A stretch of 64,000 nt of DNA from CAWATZ01 sp963784995 (GTDB lineage: Bacteria; Planctomycetota; Planctomycetia; Gemmatales; Gemmataceae). This document shows positions 28,925 to 38,599 of this stretch, piece after piece. The stretch is taken from positions 2,604,001 to 2,668,000 of the forward strand of contig CAWATZ010000003.1 of NCBI GenBank assembly GCA_963784995.1, given 5' to 3'. The translations under genes and the position numbers were made by a program. The notes below the pieces were generated by a model. It was not told the origin of the DNA, did no database searches, and was given only the letters and a program-made list of their open reading frames with translations. Each line of letters starts with the position of its first letter. Position 1 is the stretch's first letter.

Positions 28925-30742
28925 ATGTCCACCCTGAACTCTGGCTCCGCTACCCTGATCGGCGTCGGCTTCGACACCGCACGCTACGGTCACCACGTCA
29001 CCTTCTTGCGGGCCGACTTGCAACCGGCCTGCCCGCCCTTTGATTTCCCCGAGTCCCGCGCTGGCTACGACCGCGTCGCCGCTCAGTTCGACGACCTGCG
29101 CCGCCGCTGGCCCGACGTCCATTTCCACATCCGCCTCGACGTGGCCGGCCAATATGCCGCCAACCTCGAGGCCTTCCTGCGGACCTTGCCTGGCAACAGC
29201 ACCCTCAGCGTCGGCGAACCGGGACGCAATGCCAGCTACCGAAAGGCCCTTTTCCCCAAACGCAAGGCCGACCCCGTCGAGAGCCTCTGCGCTGCCCGTT
29301 TCGCCGTGCGCGAGCTGCCCGCAGCGGTGCCAGAGCGGCCTCAGGCTCTGCAGCAACTGCGTGAGATCGTGGCTCGACTGCAAACGCAAGTGCGGCAGAG
29401 CACCCGGCTGACCAATCAATTGCACAACCTGCTGGCGCGTGTCTTCCCCGAGTTGGCCACCCTGGCCAAGGACCTGCAAGCGCAGTGGGTCTTGGGCCTG
29501 CTGCAGCGCTATCCGACACCGGCACAACTGGGGCGTGCCCACTTGAATACCTTGAGCGCTCTGCCCCATGTTTCTGCCGAGTTGGCCCAGGCACTGCGGC
29601 AGGCGGCACGCAGCAGCGTGGCCAGTTGCACTGGTGCCGTGGCCGAGCAACTGGTCAGGCAACTGGTCGGGCAGTTGGCTGACTGCCTGGCCCAGGAAGA
29701 GCAACTGCACCAGTTGATGACCAGCACCTACCGGCAACTGCCCGTGCCCAACCATCTGGAATCGATCCCTGGGATCGGTCCAGCCACGGCCGCTGTGCTG
29801 ACTGCCACCGTGGTGGACATCAAGCTGTTCGCCACGCCGGACCGCCTGGTCGGTTACTTCGGCATCTTTCCGGAGGAGGAGGCCTCCGGCTGCGACCGGG
29901 ACGGTACACCCAAGACGGGCAGGCAGCAACGCATGTCACGCAAGGGCAATGACTTGGTACGCAAACACCTCTGGCAAGCGGCGTTGTCGGCCATCCGCTG
30001 GAACCCGGCGGTGCGTGCCTTGCACCAGCGCTTGCATGGGCGGGGTGTCCGTGGGGATGTGGTGGTGGGCCACTGCATGCGGAAGCTGCTGCACCTGGTT
30101 CACGCCATCTGGCGGACCGGCCAGCCGTTTGATCCAGACTACTATCCCTGGGCAGGGACAGCAACGCCACAAGCAAGCGTCGAGCCAGCGCTGCCAGGCC
30201 AATCGGGATCGACCCAGGAGGCCGCAGTCAGCACGGCCGAAGAAGGAGTGGTAGCGGAGCAAGCTGCTGGCCACAAGCAGCAAGGAAGTCCTGCACAGAC
30301 AGTGGTCACAGCAGCTAAAGCCACGATACCGCAAGAGCCGCCACCGGGCAAGGCAACTGCGGTGCCAGCCGAGCCCAGAGCAGGGGCCGAGGGTGCAGCG
30401 GGTAGGGGGAGTATCGATTATGCGGCGCTGCGTGCGCAGGTGAGCATGACAGCGGCATTGCGTGCGTTGGACTGGTTGGAGCGGTTGTCTGGGCCAGACC
30501 CGCAGCGACGTGGTCCGTGCCCCATCCATGACAGCCAGCAGCGGCGGCACCGCTCCTTCTCGGTCCACCTGGACAAGGGCGTCTTCCAGTGTTTCCACGC
30601 CGGCTGCGGGGCGCACGGCAATGTGCTGGACTTGTGGTCGGCGGTGCGTGGCTTGCCGTTGTACGAGGCGGCGCAGGACCTGGCGCAGACGCTGGGCATC
30701 GCTCTGCCACAAACGCCCGGCACAGAGAAGAGGAACCCGTAA
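28925..30742 (+). CDS. IS110-type recombinase fused to DnaG-like CHC2 zinc finger
   Basis: This is a 605-residue protein. ATG 28925 is preferred over 28910 because GAGGAA lies just before it. The N-terminal RuvC-like domain has acidic residues D17 (GVGFDTARYGHH), D72 (RLDVAGQY, normally Glu), D116 and E119 (KADPVES, normally Asp). The Tnp domain follows at about 280-400: ESIPGIGPATAAVLTATVVD, LVGYFGIFPEEEASG with the candidate catalytic Ser, then SRKGNDLVRKHLWQAALSAI and RKLLHLVHAIWRTG. A 100-residue Ala/Gln/Pro linker leads to residues 528-592, a CHC2 primase-type zinc finger: CPIH (C532, H535), CFHAGC (C556, C561), NVLDLWSAVRGLPLYEAAQD. Ordinary IS110 enzymes (about 330-450 residues) lack this. 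The zinc finger may bind DNA or RNA; that is inference. Confidence 0.9.
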   Translation: MSTLNSGSATLIGVGFDTARYGHHVTFLRADLQPACPPFDFPESRAGYDRVAAQFDDLRRRWPDVHFHIRLDVAGQYAANLEAFLRTLPGNSTLSVGEPGRNASYRKALFPKRKADPVESLCAARFAVRELPAAVPERPQALQQLREIVARLQTQVRQSTRLTNQLHNLLARVFPELATLAKDLQAQWVLGLLQRYPTPAQLGRAHLNTLSALPHVSAELAQALRQAARSSVASCTGAVAEQLVRQLVGQLADCLAQEEQLHQLMTSTYRQLPVPNHLESIPGIGPATAAVLTATVVDIKLFATPDRLVGYFGIFPEEEASGCDRDGTPKTGRQQRMSRKGNDLVRKHLWQAALSAIRWNPAVRALHQRLHGRGVRGDVVVGHCMRKLLHLVHAIWRTGQPFDPDYYPWAGTATPQASVEPALPGQSGSTQEAAVSTAEEGVVAEQAAGHKQQGSPAQTVVTAAKATIPQEPPPGKATAVPAEPRAGAEGAAGRGSIDYAALRAQVSMTAALRALDWLERLSGPDPQRRGPCPIHDSQQRRHRSFSVHLDKGVFQCFHAGCGAHGNVLDLWSAVRGLPLYEAAQDLAQTLGIALPQTPGTEKRNP

Positions 30743-30971
30743 AGGGAACCCGTGGAGCGGACGGAAGGTCAGCGGCCAAAGGCAATCGGCAGACGACAAA
30801 CAGCCAAGAACCCTCGAACCCGGAAACACCATGCGAACACAACGGAAAAACGGGCGTTATCACGCCAAACGCCCCTTGACTTTGAACGTTGCATCTGCCA
30901 CCTGCCAGGGTATTCGGGAGGGGCTGGCCCATTCTCACGCTGTCATTTCCCGGCAATAACGAGCCGCACAC

Positions 30972-33900
30972 CTACACCAGCCGCACCGCGTCTCTCCCCA
31001 GAAGCCCCTCCAGGTCTTCCCGAGCATAGGTTGCCGGGTTGACGTTGAACGCCCGGCCCAGTTTCAGCACGACCTGCCGACCTGCCGGATCGACCACGAG
31101 CAGATTGACCGGACAGCTGCCAGGCGTGCGGCGCAGGATCTCGGCAATCACGTCGATGTGGCTGGGCCGATGCCGGCTCAGGTTCAGTTGCAGCCACAGC
31201 TTGGACGCCATCTCCTGGGCCGCCTGCTCCAGCGTCAGCACTCGCGAAACCACAAGCAGCGGCGGATCTTTCCGACGGCTGACCTGGCCGCGCAGCACCA
31301 CGACCTTGTCGTCCTTCAACGCTTCCTTGTTCCGGGGCAGCTCGTCCGACCAGATCACGCACTCGAACGAGCCGGTGAAATCCTCCAGAGCAAAGGCGGC
31401 AAACTGGTTGTTGCCGTTACGGGACACCCGCTGCGTGGTGCGGAGGCGGATGTTGAGCAGCATGCCGCCGACCGTCACTTCCTGTCCATCCGGCACTCCC
31501 TTCAAATCGGCCACCTTGTGGGTCGCCAGCTTCCGCATCTCCTTCTCGTAGAGGGTCAGCGGATGATTGGAGAAGTAGAAGTCGAGGACTTCCTTCTCAT
31601 ACTGGAGCTTTTCCGTTTCCGGCCAGGGCGGCACCTCCGGCAGTGGTTCGGATGTGCGGGTTACCGGGCTAGCGTTGTCCGTGCTTCCCCCGAGGAGATC
31701 GAGCAGGCTGGCCTGACCCTTGCGGCGATCGTCCTGCCGGTCCTGGGCCGCCTGCAAGGCACGCGGCAACGCTTGCATCTGCTGGGCCCGGTGGCCGGCA
31801 AGGCAGTCGAACGCGCCAGCCTTGATGAGCTTTTCCAGGGCGGCTTGCTGCACGATCTTCAAGTCCACCCGCTCGCAAAAATCGAACAGGTCGCGGAACG
31901 GCCCGTTCTCTTGCCGTGCCCGGACGATCTCCTCGGCCGGCCCGGCCGACGCCCTTGATGGCCACCAGGCCGAAGAAGACCTTGCCGTCGACGACCGTGA
32001 AATCGACGTCGCTGGTTGATGCTCGGGCGGCAGCACCTCGACGCCGAGCCGGCGGGCGTCGTCGAGGTGCTGGACCATGATGTCGCGCTTGTTGCCGTCC
32101 TCGATTTCGCTGGAGAGCAGCGCGGCCATGAACTCCGGCGTGTAATGGGCCTTCAGATAAGCGGTCTGGTAGGAAACCAGCGCATAGGCCGCCGATGCGA
32201 CTTATTGAAGCCGTAGCCGCCGAAGACAGGTGATCAGGTCGAAGATCTCCTTCGCCGCTGCCTCGTCCGGCGCCGCGTTCCTGTGCCCCCTTGGAGAAAT
32301 TCGGCCCGCCGCTGGTCGATGATGTCCTGCTTCTTCTTGCTGATGGCCTTGATGCAGGCGTAGGCGCTGGAAAGCTCGATGCCGCCGAGCCGGTTGAGGA
32401 TGCGCATGACCTGTTCTTGGTACACCATGACGGCGTGCGTTTCCCGCAGGATTTCTTCCATGACCGGATGCGGAATACCGAGGTTTTTCGCGGCCGTGCT
32501 TGCGGTTGATGTAGGCGTCCACCATGCCGCCCTGGAGCGGGCCGGGCCGGTAGAGGGCGGTGCAGGCGATGATGTCGTGGATGGTGTCCGGCTTGAGCCG
32601 CTTGAGCAATTCGCGGATGCCGTCCGACTCGAACTGGAACACGCCCTTGGCGTCGCCGCGCTGCAACAGCTCGTAGGTTTCCTTGTCGTCGAGCGGCAGC
32701 TTGTCCAGGTCGATCTTTTCGCCGCGGGTCTTCTCGATCAGCTTCAGGGCGTTGTCCACCAGGGTCAGGGTGCGCAGGCCCAGGAAATCCATCTTGAGCA
32801 GTGCCGACTTTTTCCAGGTCGCCCATCACCCATTGCGTGGTGATGCCACCTCCTCGCCCTTGGCGCCGTCGTCGCCCTTGCGGATGACGCGCTGGAGCGG
32901 CACGTAATCGGTCAGCGGGCCGTTGGCGATGACGACGCCGGCCGCATGGGTGCCGGCGTTGCGGTTGGTGCCTTCCAGCTTGCGGGCAATGTCGATCAGC
33001 TCGCGGATGTCGGGTCGCTGTCGTATTCCGCCTTCGGAAATCGGGGCTTTGCTCCAGGGCATCGTCGAGGGTGATGCCGAGCGTTTGGGGATCATCTTGG
33101 TCAGCTGGATTGACGCGCTCCAGCGGAACATCCAGCACCCGGCCCACGTCCTTGACGGCGGCGCGGGCGGCCATGGTGCCGAAGGTGCCGATCTGGGCGA
33201 CGCTGCCCTCGCCGTACTTTTGCTTGACGTAGGCGATCACCTCTTCACGGCGTTCCTGGCAGAAGTCGATGTCGATGTCGGGCGCCTCGCCGCGGTTGGG
33301 GTCGAGGAAGCGCTCGAACAGCAGATCGTATTCGAGCGGATCGACGTGGCTGAGGTGCAGGACGTAGCTGACCATGCGCTCCGCAGGCCGAGCCGCGGGC
33401 GCTGGCGGGGATGCCTGTTCTCGCGGGCGAAGCGCACGAAATCGCCTGACGATCAGGAAATAGCTGGCAAAGCCCATGCGGCAGATGATGCCCAGCTCGT
33501 GCTCCAGCCGATCGAGCGGCCTGCTTGGCTCGGGTTGGTCGCCGTAGCGCTCGCGCAAGCCCTTCGTCGCACAGTTCGCGCAGGTAATCCTCGGGCGTCT
33601 TCTTGCCGGGCGGCGTGAAGACCGGGAAATGGCGTTTCTTGAAATCGAGCTGGATCGAGCAGCTGTCGGCGATTTCCTGGCTGCGGCGGACGGCGTCGTG
33701 CTGGTCCGGGAAAGAGCTCGTACATCTCGTCCGGCGGCCGGACGTAGAACTGGTCGCTGCCGTAGCGCATCCGGTTGGCGTCGCTCGCGGAGCTTGCCGG
33801 TGTTGATGCAGAGCAGCACGTCGTGGGCGTCGGCGTCGCCCTGGCAGAGATAATGGGCGTCGCAGGTGGCGACCAGCGGCAGGCCGAGGCGGTTGGCGAT

Positions 33901-34481
33901 GTCGATGGCGCCCTCGGCGCAGTGCTTCTGGATGTCCAGCCCGTTGTTCTGGATCTCGACGAAGAAGTTCTTGCCGAAAGTCTTGGCGAACCACTCGGCC
34001 AGCCGCGTGGCCTCGTCCAGCTGGTCCTTGAGGATCACCTCGCTGAACTCGCTGGAGGCGCAGCCGCACAGGCAGATCAGGCCCTCCTTGTGGGCGGCGA
34101 GCAGTTCCTTGTCGATGCGCGGGACGTAGTGGTAGCCTTCCAGGAAGGCGACCGACGCCATCTTGACGAGGTTGCGGAAGCCGGTGTCATTTTGGGCCAG
34201 CAGCGTGAGGTGGTAGCCGGCCTCGCCGCGGCGGCGGGCTTCGCGGTCGTTCCGCCGGTCCGGGGCGACGTAGGCTTCGTAGCCGATGATCGGGTTGAGC
34301 CGGCCGCCTTGCATTCGCGGTAGAACTCGATCGCCCCGTACAGGTTGCCGTGATCGGTCATGGCCAGGGCGTTCATGCCCTGTGCCTTGGTGTGGGCCAC
34401 CAGCTCGGGGATGCGGTTGGCGCCGTCCAGCAGGCTGTAATGGCTATGGCAATGCAGATGAACGAAGGGACGTTCCGCCAT
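30972..34481 (-). CDS. dnaE: DNA polymerase III alpha subunit, many frameshifts
   Basis: ATG 34481 begins MAERPFVHLHCHSHYSLLDG, the PHP domain of DnaE. Further blocks lie in different frames in the right order: AMTDHGNLYGAIEFY, GCASSEFSEVILKDQLDEAT, GSDQFYVRPPDEMYELFP, FERFLDPNRGEAPDIDIDFC with the catalytic Asp pair, KQKYGEGSVAQIGTFGTMAA, GVFQFESDGIRELLKRLK, MVYQEQVMRILNRLGGIELS, then from about 31920 an uninterrupted 310-residue end with the OB-fold (VTVGGMLLNIRLRTTQRVSR). The span equals 1170 codons including the stop, which is the normal family length, though there are at least 12 frame changes between 31920 and 34320. Key motifs and order are intact, so assembly error is likelier than loss of a replication gene. 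Confidence 0.85.
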
Positions 34482-34729
34482 GTCACTCCTCGGCAAGGGC
34501 CGGTGAAACCACGTCAACCATCCCTGCACGATAAGAAACCGCCGTCGGGCACACAAGCACAGTTGTCGTGCCGGCAAGGGTTCAGCCGGCCGAAGCGGGG
34601 TAATTGGCGGTGGCTGGGGCATCTTGCGTTCATCAACATTTCCCACCAGACCCCCTTGACGCGCGGTGGTCATTGTCCTCGATGATAGCAGGGAACCTCC
34701 CACCCCCAGCCCGCCACGAGGACAGACGG

Positions 34730-36089
34730 ATGCCAGGCCTCGCAACCTCCCTGACCCGCAGACACCTGCTGACCATCTCCGCTTTCGGCCTGCTGGGCAG
34801 CCAGCTGCCGGCCGCGCGAATCGGCTCCCCGTCGCAAGGCCCGGGCCCGCTCGGTCATCTTCCTGCACCAGTGGGGCGGCCCCAGCCATCTCGACTCCTT
34901 CGACATGAAGCCGGCCGCTCCGGACTCGATTCGCGGCGAGCTGAAGCCGATCGCCACGCGAGTGCCCGGCCTGCCGATCTGCGAGCTGCTGCCGCGCATG
35001 GCCCCGCTGATGGACCGCGTCACGCTGATCCGCAGCCTGCGGCACGAGATGAAGAACCACAACTCGGCCGGCTACTACAGCCTGACCGGCTACGCGCCGC
35101 CGACCGACGATCAGCGGCTGCGCGATTCGCCGCGACCTGTTCCCGGCCTACGGCTCCGTGGTCGATCGGCTGGCCCCGGCCCGGTCGGGCATGCCGACCT
35201 TCGTCTCGTTCCCGCACGTCATCTCCGACGGCTCGATCACGCCGGGCCAGCACGCCAGCTTCCTCGGCAAGGCCCATGATCCATTGTTCATCGGCCAGGA
35301 CCCCAACAGCCCCGATTTCCGCCTGCCGGAGATGAGCCTGCCGGCCAATCTGTCGCTCGAGCGGCTGGACAATCGCCGCGAGATCCTCCAGCTGATCGAC
35401 CAGCAGACGGAGCTGCTGGAATTCTCGGCCCGGGCCCGGGGGATCGACGCCCATTATCAGCGGGCCCTGGCGCATGCTGACCATCGTCGTCGGTCAAGAA
35501 GGCGTTCGACCTGTCCGCCGAGCCGGACAGGATCCGCGACGCCTACGGCCGGACCACCTACGGCCAGTCGCTGCCTGCTGGCACGGCGGCTGGTCGAGGC
35601 GGGGGTGAAGTTCATCAACGTCTATTTCGCTCCGCAGATCGGCGGCTGCGAGGGCGGCTGGGACACGCACGGCTTCAACGCCAAGCCAATGTACCCGATC
35701 CTCAAGCACTACCTGCTGCCGATGACCAACCAGACCCTGCCGACGCTGCTGACGGACCTGGAGACGCGCGGCCTGCTGGAGACGACGCTGGTGGTCTGGG
35801 TGGGCGAGTTCGGCCGGTCGCCGCGGATCAACAACATCGCCGGCCGGGACCACTGGCCGCAGTGCTACACCGCCCTGCTGGCCGGCGGCGGCGTCAAGCG
35901 CGGCCACGTCTTCGGAGCATCGGACAAGACGGGGGCCTATCCGTGCGATCGATCCGGTCCGCCCGGAGGACCTGTCGGCGACGATCTTCCACCTGCTGGG
36001 GATCGATCCCAGCCACCGAGGTTCGCGACGCCCTGAATCGGCCGCTGCCGATCAGCGCGGGCAAGGCGATTGACGGCGTCGTGGCGTGA
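34730..36089 (+). CDS. DUF1501 domain protein, at least four frameshifts
   Basis: ATG 34730 starts MPGLATSLTRRHLLTISAFG, a Tat-like signal. The DUF1501 blocks continue in changing frames: SVIFLHQWGGPSHLDSFDMK, TLIRSLRHEMKNHNSAGYYS, FPHVISDGSITPGQHASFLG, LARRLVEAGVKFINVYFAPQ, VVWVGEFGRSPRINNIAGRD, then ATEVRDALNRPLPISAGKAI at the end. Shifts lie near 34845, 35130, 35475-35575, 35940 and 36010. It is a fourth full-length DUF1501 gene of a different subgroup (Tat RRH rather than RRD). It is divergent from dnaE and belongs to the same indel-rich zone, so it is probably intact in the organism. Confidence 0.8.
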
Positions 36090-36126
36090 GCGGCGGGCCT
36101 GCTCTCCGGCCATGGGAGGACCTCGG

Positions 36127-36372
36127 TCAATCCAACAACGGATTGTGTTCCGGCACAACGCCACGCGATTTGAGATAGGCGAGTACCGATTGCATGTCGA
36201 ATGGGTCAACTGGGTCATTGGGATCTCGGTCTGGCAAGACGAGCATGGCATTGTCGATGGTCTTGTGTTCAAACACCTGCACGGTCTTGCCGTTCATTGC
36301 CACCGATCGCTGGTTGTAGCCCAGGCCGGTCAGCTTGTCGTAGAGTCGGCCGTAGGTGAGTGTTGTTCCCAT
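36127..36372 (-). CDS. Small protein coded after the DUF4365 gene
   Basis: This is an 81-residue protein starting at ATG 36372 (MGTTLTYGRLYDKLTGLGYN). The alpha/beta pattern with a mid-protein VQVFEHKTIDNAMLVLP resembles small HicA-like or regulatory proteins, but no motif settles it. It lies 28 bases after the DUF4365 gene on the same strand and probably forms a two-gene unit with it. Function unknown. Confidence 0.6.
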   Translation of the reverse strand: MGTTLTYGRLYDKLTGLGYNQRSVAMNGKTVQVFEHKTIDNAMLVLPDRDPNDPVDPFDMQSVLAYLKSRGVVPEHNPLLD

Positions 36373-36400
36373 CCTGCTCTCCTGCTGGTGCTTGGCCCCT

Positions 36401-36940
36401 TTACCGCTTCTGCTTGATCGCTTGCACACACGCCTGTTTCCGCTGCCGCATCATGCGGATCGTTTGAACGCCCAGGACGTGGTTCTGGGGTACGTGGACC
36501 CGGATTGTGTCCCCCTCGACCCCGACCTGACGGGTGCTGTGGTAGTCCTGCACGTGCAGCCAGTACGCCTCCTCGATGGCGGCATCGAAGAGAATGAGGA
36601 AAACGGGCATGGCGGCATCGATCCAGCGCCGGTAGTCCTTGCCGCTGACGGGGAAGGAAAACCGCGCTTCCGTCGCCAGCTCATAGCGGCCCGCGGTATC
36701 CGTTGCTTTGAGCTGGAGCAGGATGGACTCGTCTTCGAGCCGGCCCTGCTCATCGAACGTGTCCAGTTGCAAATCGTAGCCGTAATCCGGCACCAACCGC
36801 CGGGCCACAAAGCCGCACTTGAGCACCAGGCGTTCCACGAAATTGACGCTCAGATCAGCGATTACGTGTTCCCGTGTCCGCTGTTTACCCGTTTCCGGGC
36901 CGCCCATTGCTCCCGCAGTCGTTTTCGCTTTTCTGGCCAT
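36401..36940 (-). CDS. DUF4365 protein, PD-(D/E)xK nuclease-like
   Basis: This is a 179-residue protein with a basic N-terminus (MARKAKTTAGAMGGPETGKQ). Residues 30-100 carry the DUF4365 core: ADLSVNFVERLVLKCGFVAR, then DYGYDLQLDTF with the metal-binding Asp and SILLQLKATD in place of the E/QxK end of the restriction-endonuclease fold. Such proteins occur as single genes or in defence-related modules, and whether this one cuts DNA is unknown. The small gene after it may be its partner. The 310 bases upstream (36941-37250) hold no gene I can support, only the presumed promoter regions of this gene and the divergent MFS gene. Confidence 0.75.
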   Translation of the reverse strand: MARKAKTTAGAMGGPETGKQRTREHVIADLSVNFVERLVLKCGFVARRLVPDYGYDLQLDTFDEQGRLEDESILLQLKATDTAGRYELATEARFSFPVSGKDYRRWIDAAMPVFLILFDAAIEEAYWLHVQDYHSTRQVGVEGDTIRVHVPQNHVLGVQTIRMMRQRKQACVQAIKQKR

Positions 36941-37250
36941 GGCTTTCCCTTCCTGGGTGGCCTCTTTTGCCTCTTGCTCCCATTTTCCTTTGGAGGGGAG
37001 TCGGAGTCAATCCAGCAACGGAATCAGGGGCGGCAGAGACACCCTTCTCTGCATCCCGAGTCTGCCAGACTACAACGGGTCGCTCCGCCGCGGATGATTT
37101 CTTCCTGGACGGTTCCTACGATTTCATCGTACCTGGCGGAATCGGGCCGAACGCGGACGCCGATCGAGATGTTCCGCGGCAACCGCTTGCGGCTCAGCGA
37201 TCCCGCGGCGCCCGGCGAACGCCAGGCCGGAAACGGCATGAGGACCACGC

Positions 37251-38495
37251 ATGCATGAGCAACAGCCCTGGTATCGCACGATCACCTCCGAGCAATGGAA
37301 AGCGCTCGTTGCCGCGAAACTCGGGTACGTGCTCGATGCGATGGATTTCGTTCTTTATCTCATGGCGATCACGGAGCTGAAAAGCGAATTCAAACTGGAT
37401 CGCGGCACGGCCGGCTTGTTGGCGACGGTCGCCCTCTTGACTTCGGCGCTCGGCGGCGTGGTGTTTGGCGTGGTTGCCGATCGTTTTGGCCGGACGCGGG
37501 CACTGATGGCGACCATCCTGATCTATTCCTTCTGCTCGCTGGGGACGGCGACGGCGCAAACGTTGTGGGAACTGATGCTGTGGCGGGCGCTGCTGGGCCT
37601 GGGCATGGGGGGCGAATGGTCGGCCGGCGCGGTGCTGGTCAGCGAAACCTGGCCCGCACTGCATCGGGACAAGGCGATCGGCATCATGCAATCGGGCTGG
37701 GCGCTGGGCTATCTGCTCGCCGCGGTCGTCGCCGCTGTGGTGCTGCCGACGCTCGGCTGGCGCTGGCTGTTCGTGATCGGGGCGCTGCCGGCGCTGCTGG
37801 TGTTCTGGGTTCGGCGGGCGGTGCGCGAGCCGGCCGTTTGGCTGGAGCAGCGCGGCGTGGCGTCGGCCGCGGTTCATCCCTTGCGGGCGATCTTCGGCCC
37901 CGAGCTGCTTGGCCGAACAGTCCTCGCCACGCTGCTCACCGCCGCCGTGATGTTCGCCTACTGGGGCTTCTTCACCTGGTTGCCGAACTACCTCGCCAGT
38001 CCCCCGGTGGAAGGCGGGGCGGGCATGGGCATCGTGAAATCGATGTCCTGGATCGTGCCGATGCAACTGGGAGCGTATCTCGGCTATCTCACCTTCGGCT
38101 TTCTCGCCAATCGCCTGGGGCGAAAGGTCACGTTTATCAGTTTTTTGGCGATCGCTGCCATTCTGGTGCCGGTGTATGGGCAAATCGCGCACAGCCCGCT
38201 GCTGCTGCTGGCGTTGGGGCCCCTGGTCGGCTTCTTCGGCCACGGCTATTTCAGCATCTTCGGCTCGATGCTGGCGGAACTCTATCCGACCAGCGTCCGC
38301 TCGACGGGGCAAGGCTTCTGCTACGGCGCCGGCCGCGGCTCGAGCGCCCTGGCCCCCTTCACGATTGGTGCCCTCGCGGACCGGGTCGGCATCGGTTCGG
38401 CGCTGGCACTGACCTCCGCGTTTTTTGTGCTGGGAGCTGGGCTGGTCTTGCTGCTGCCGACGGCGGAAGGGCGCGAGCTGAAGGGCGACACGTGA
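37251..38495 (+). CDS. MFS transporter (AAHS/sugar-acid type)
   Basis: This is a 414-residue protein with 12 predicted membrane helices. ATG 37251 has GAGG about 10 bases upstream. The first helix region (LGYVLDAMDFVLYLMAITEL) has the DxMD of the aromatic-acid/sialate type family; the loop 2-3 motif is FGVVADRFGRTRALM, and the second half has GFLANRLGRKVTF. The acidic helix 1 residues suggest symport of protons with an organic acid. The convergent genes for hydantoinase A and B suggest uptake of a cyclic amide or pyroglutamate-like compound, though that is inference. Confidence 0.85.
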   Translation: MHEQQPWYRTITSEQWKALVAAKLGYVLDAMDFVLYLMAITELKSEFKLDRGTAGLLATVALLTSALGGVVFGVVADRFGRTRALMATILIYSFCSLGTATAQTLWELMLWRALLGLGMGGEWSAGAVLVSETWPALHRDKAIGIMQSGWALGYLLAAVVAAVVLPTLGWRWLFVIGALPALLVFWVRRAVREPAVWLEQRGVASAAVHPLRAIFGPELLGRTVLATLLTAAVMFAYWGFFTWLPNYLASPPVEGGAGMGIVKSMSWIVPMQLGAYLGYLTFGFLANRLGRKVTFISFLAIAAILVPVYGQIAHSPLLLLALGPLVGFFGHGYFSIFGSMLAELYPTSVRSTGQGFCYGAGRGSSALAPFTIGALADRVGIGSALALTSAFFVLGAGLVLLLPTAEGRELKGDT

Positions 38496-38599
38496 CTGGC
38501 AGCGCCGCATCGGCAAGACGAGGCACGAGGCACGTACCGCGTCGTGCCAGACGGTGTTCTCGGCGATGCGCCAGCGCCGGTCGAACGGGTCGGCGGTGT

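Larger units (their letters stand above)
28413..30971 (+). mobile_element. IS110-family element with fused CHC2 zinc finger (outer limits)
   Basis: The limits given are the largest possible: the last palindrome upstream and the dnaE stop downstream. IS110 elements have no terminal inverted repeats and make no target duplication, so the true ends cannot be read by eye. The content is the leader, one recombinase gene, and about 230 bases of 3' non-coding sequence (30743-30971). Confidence 0.6.
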
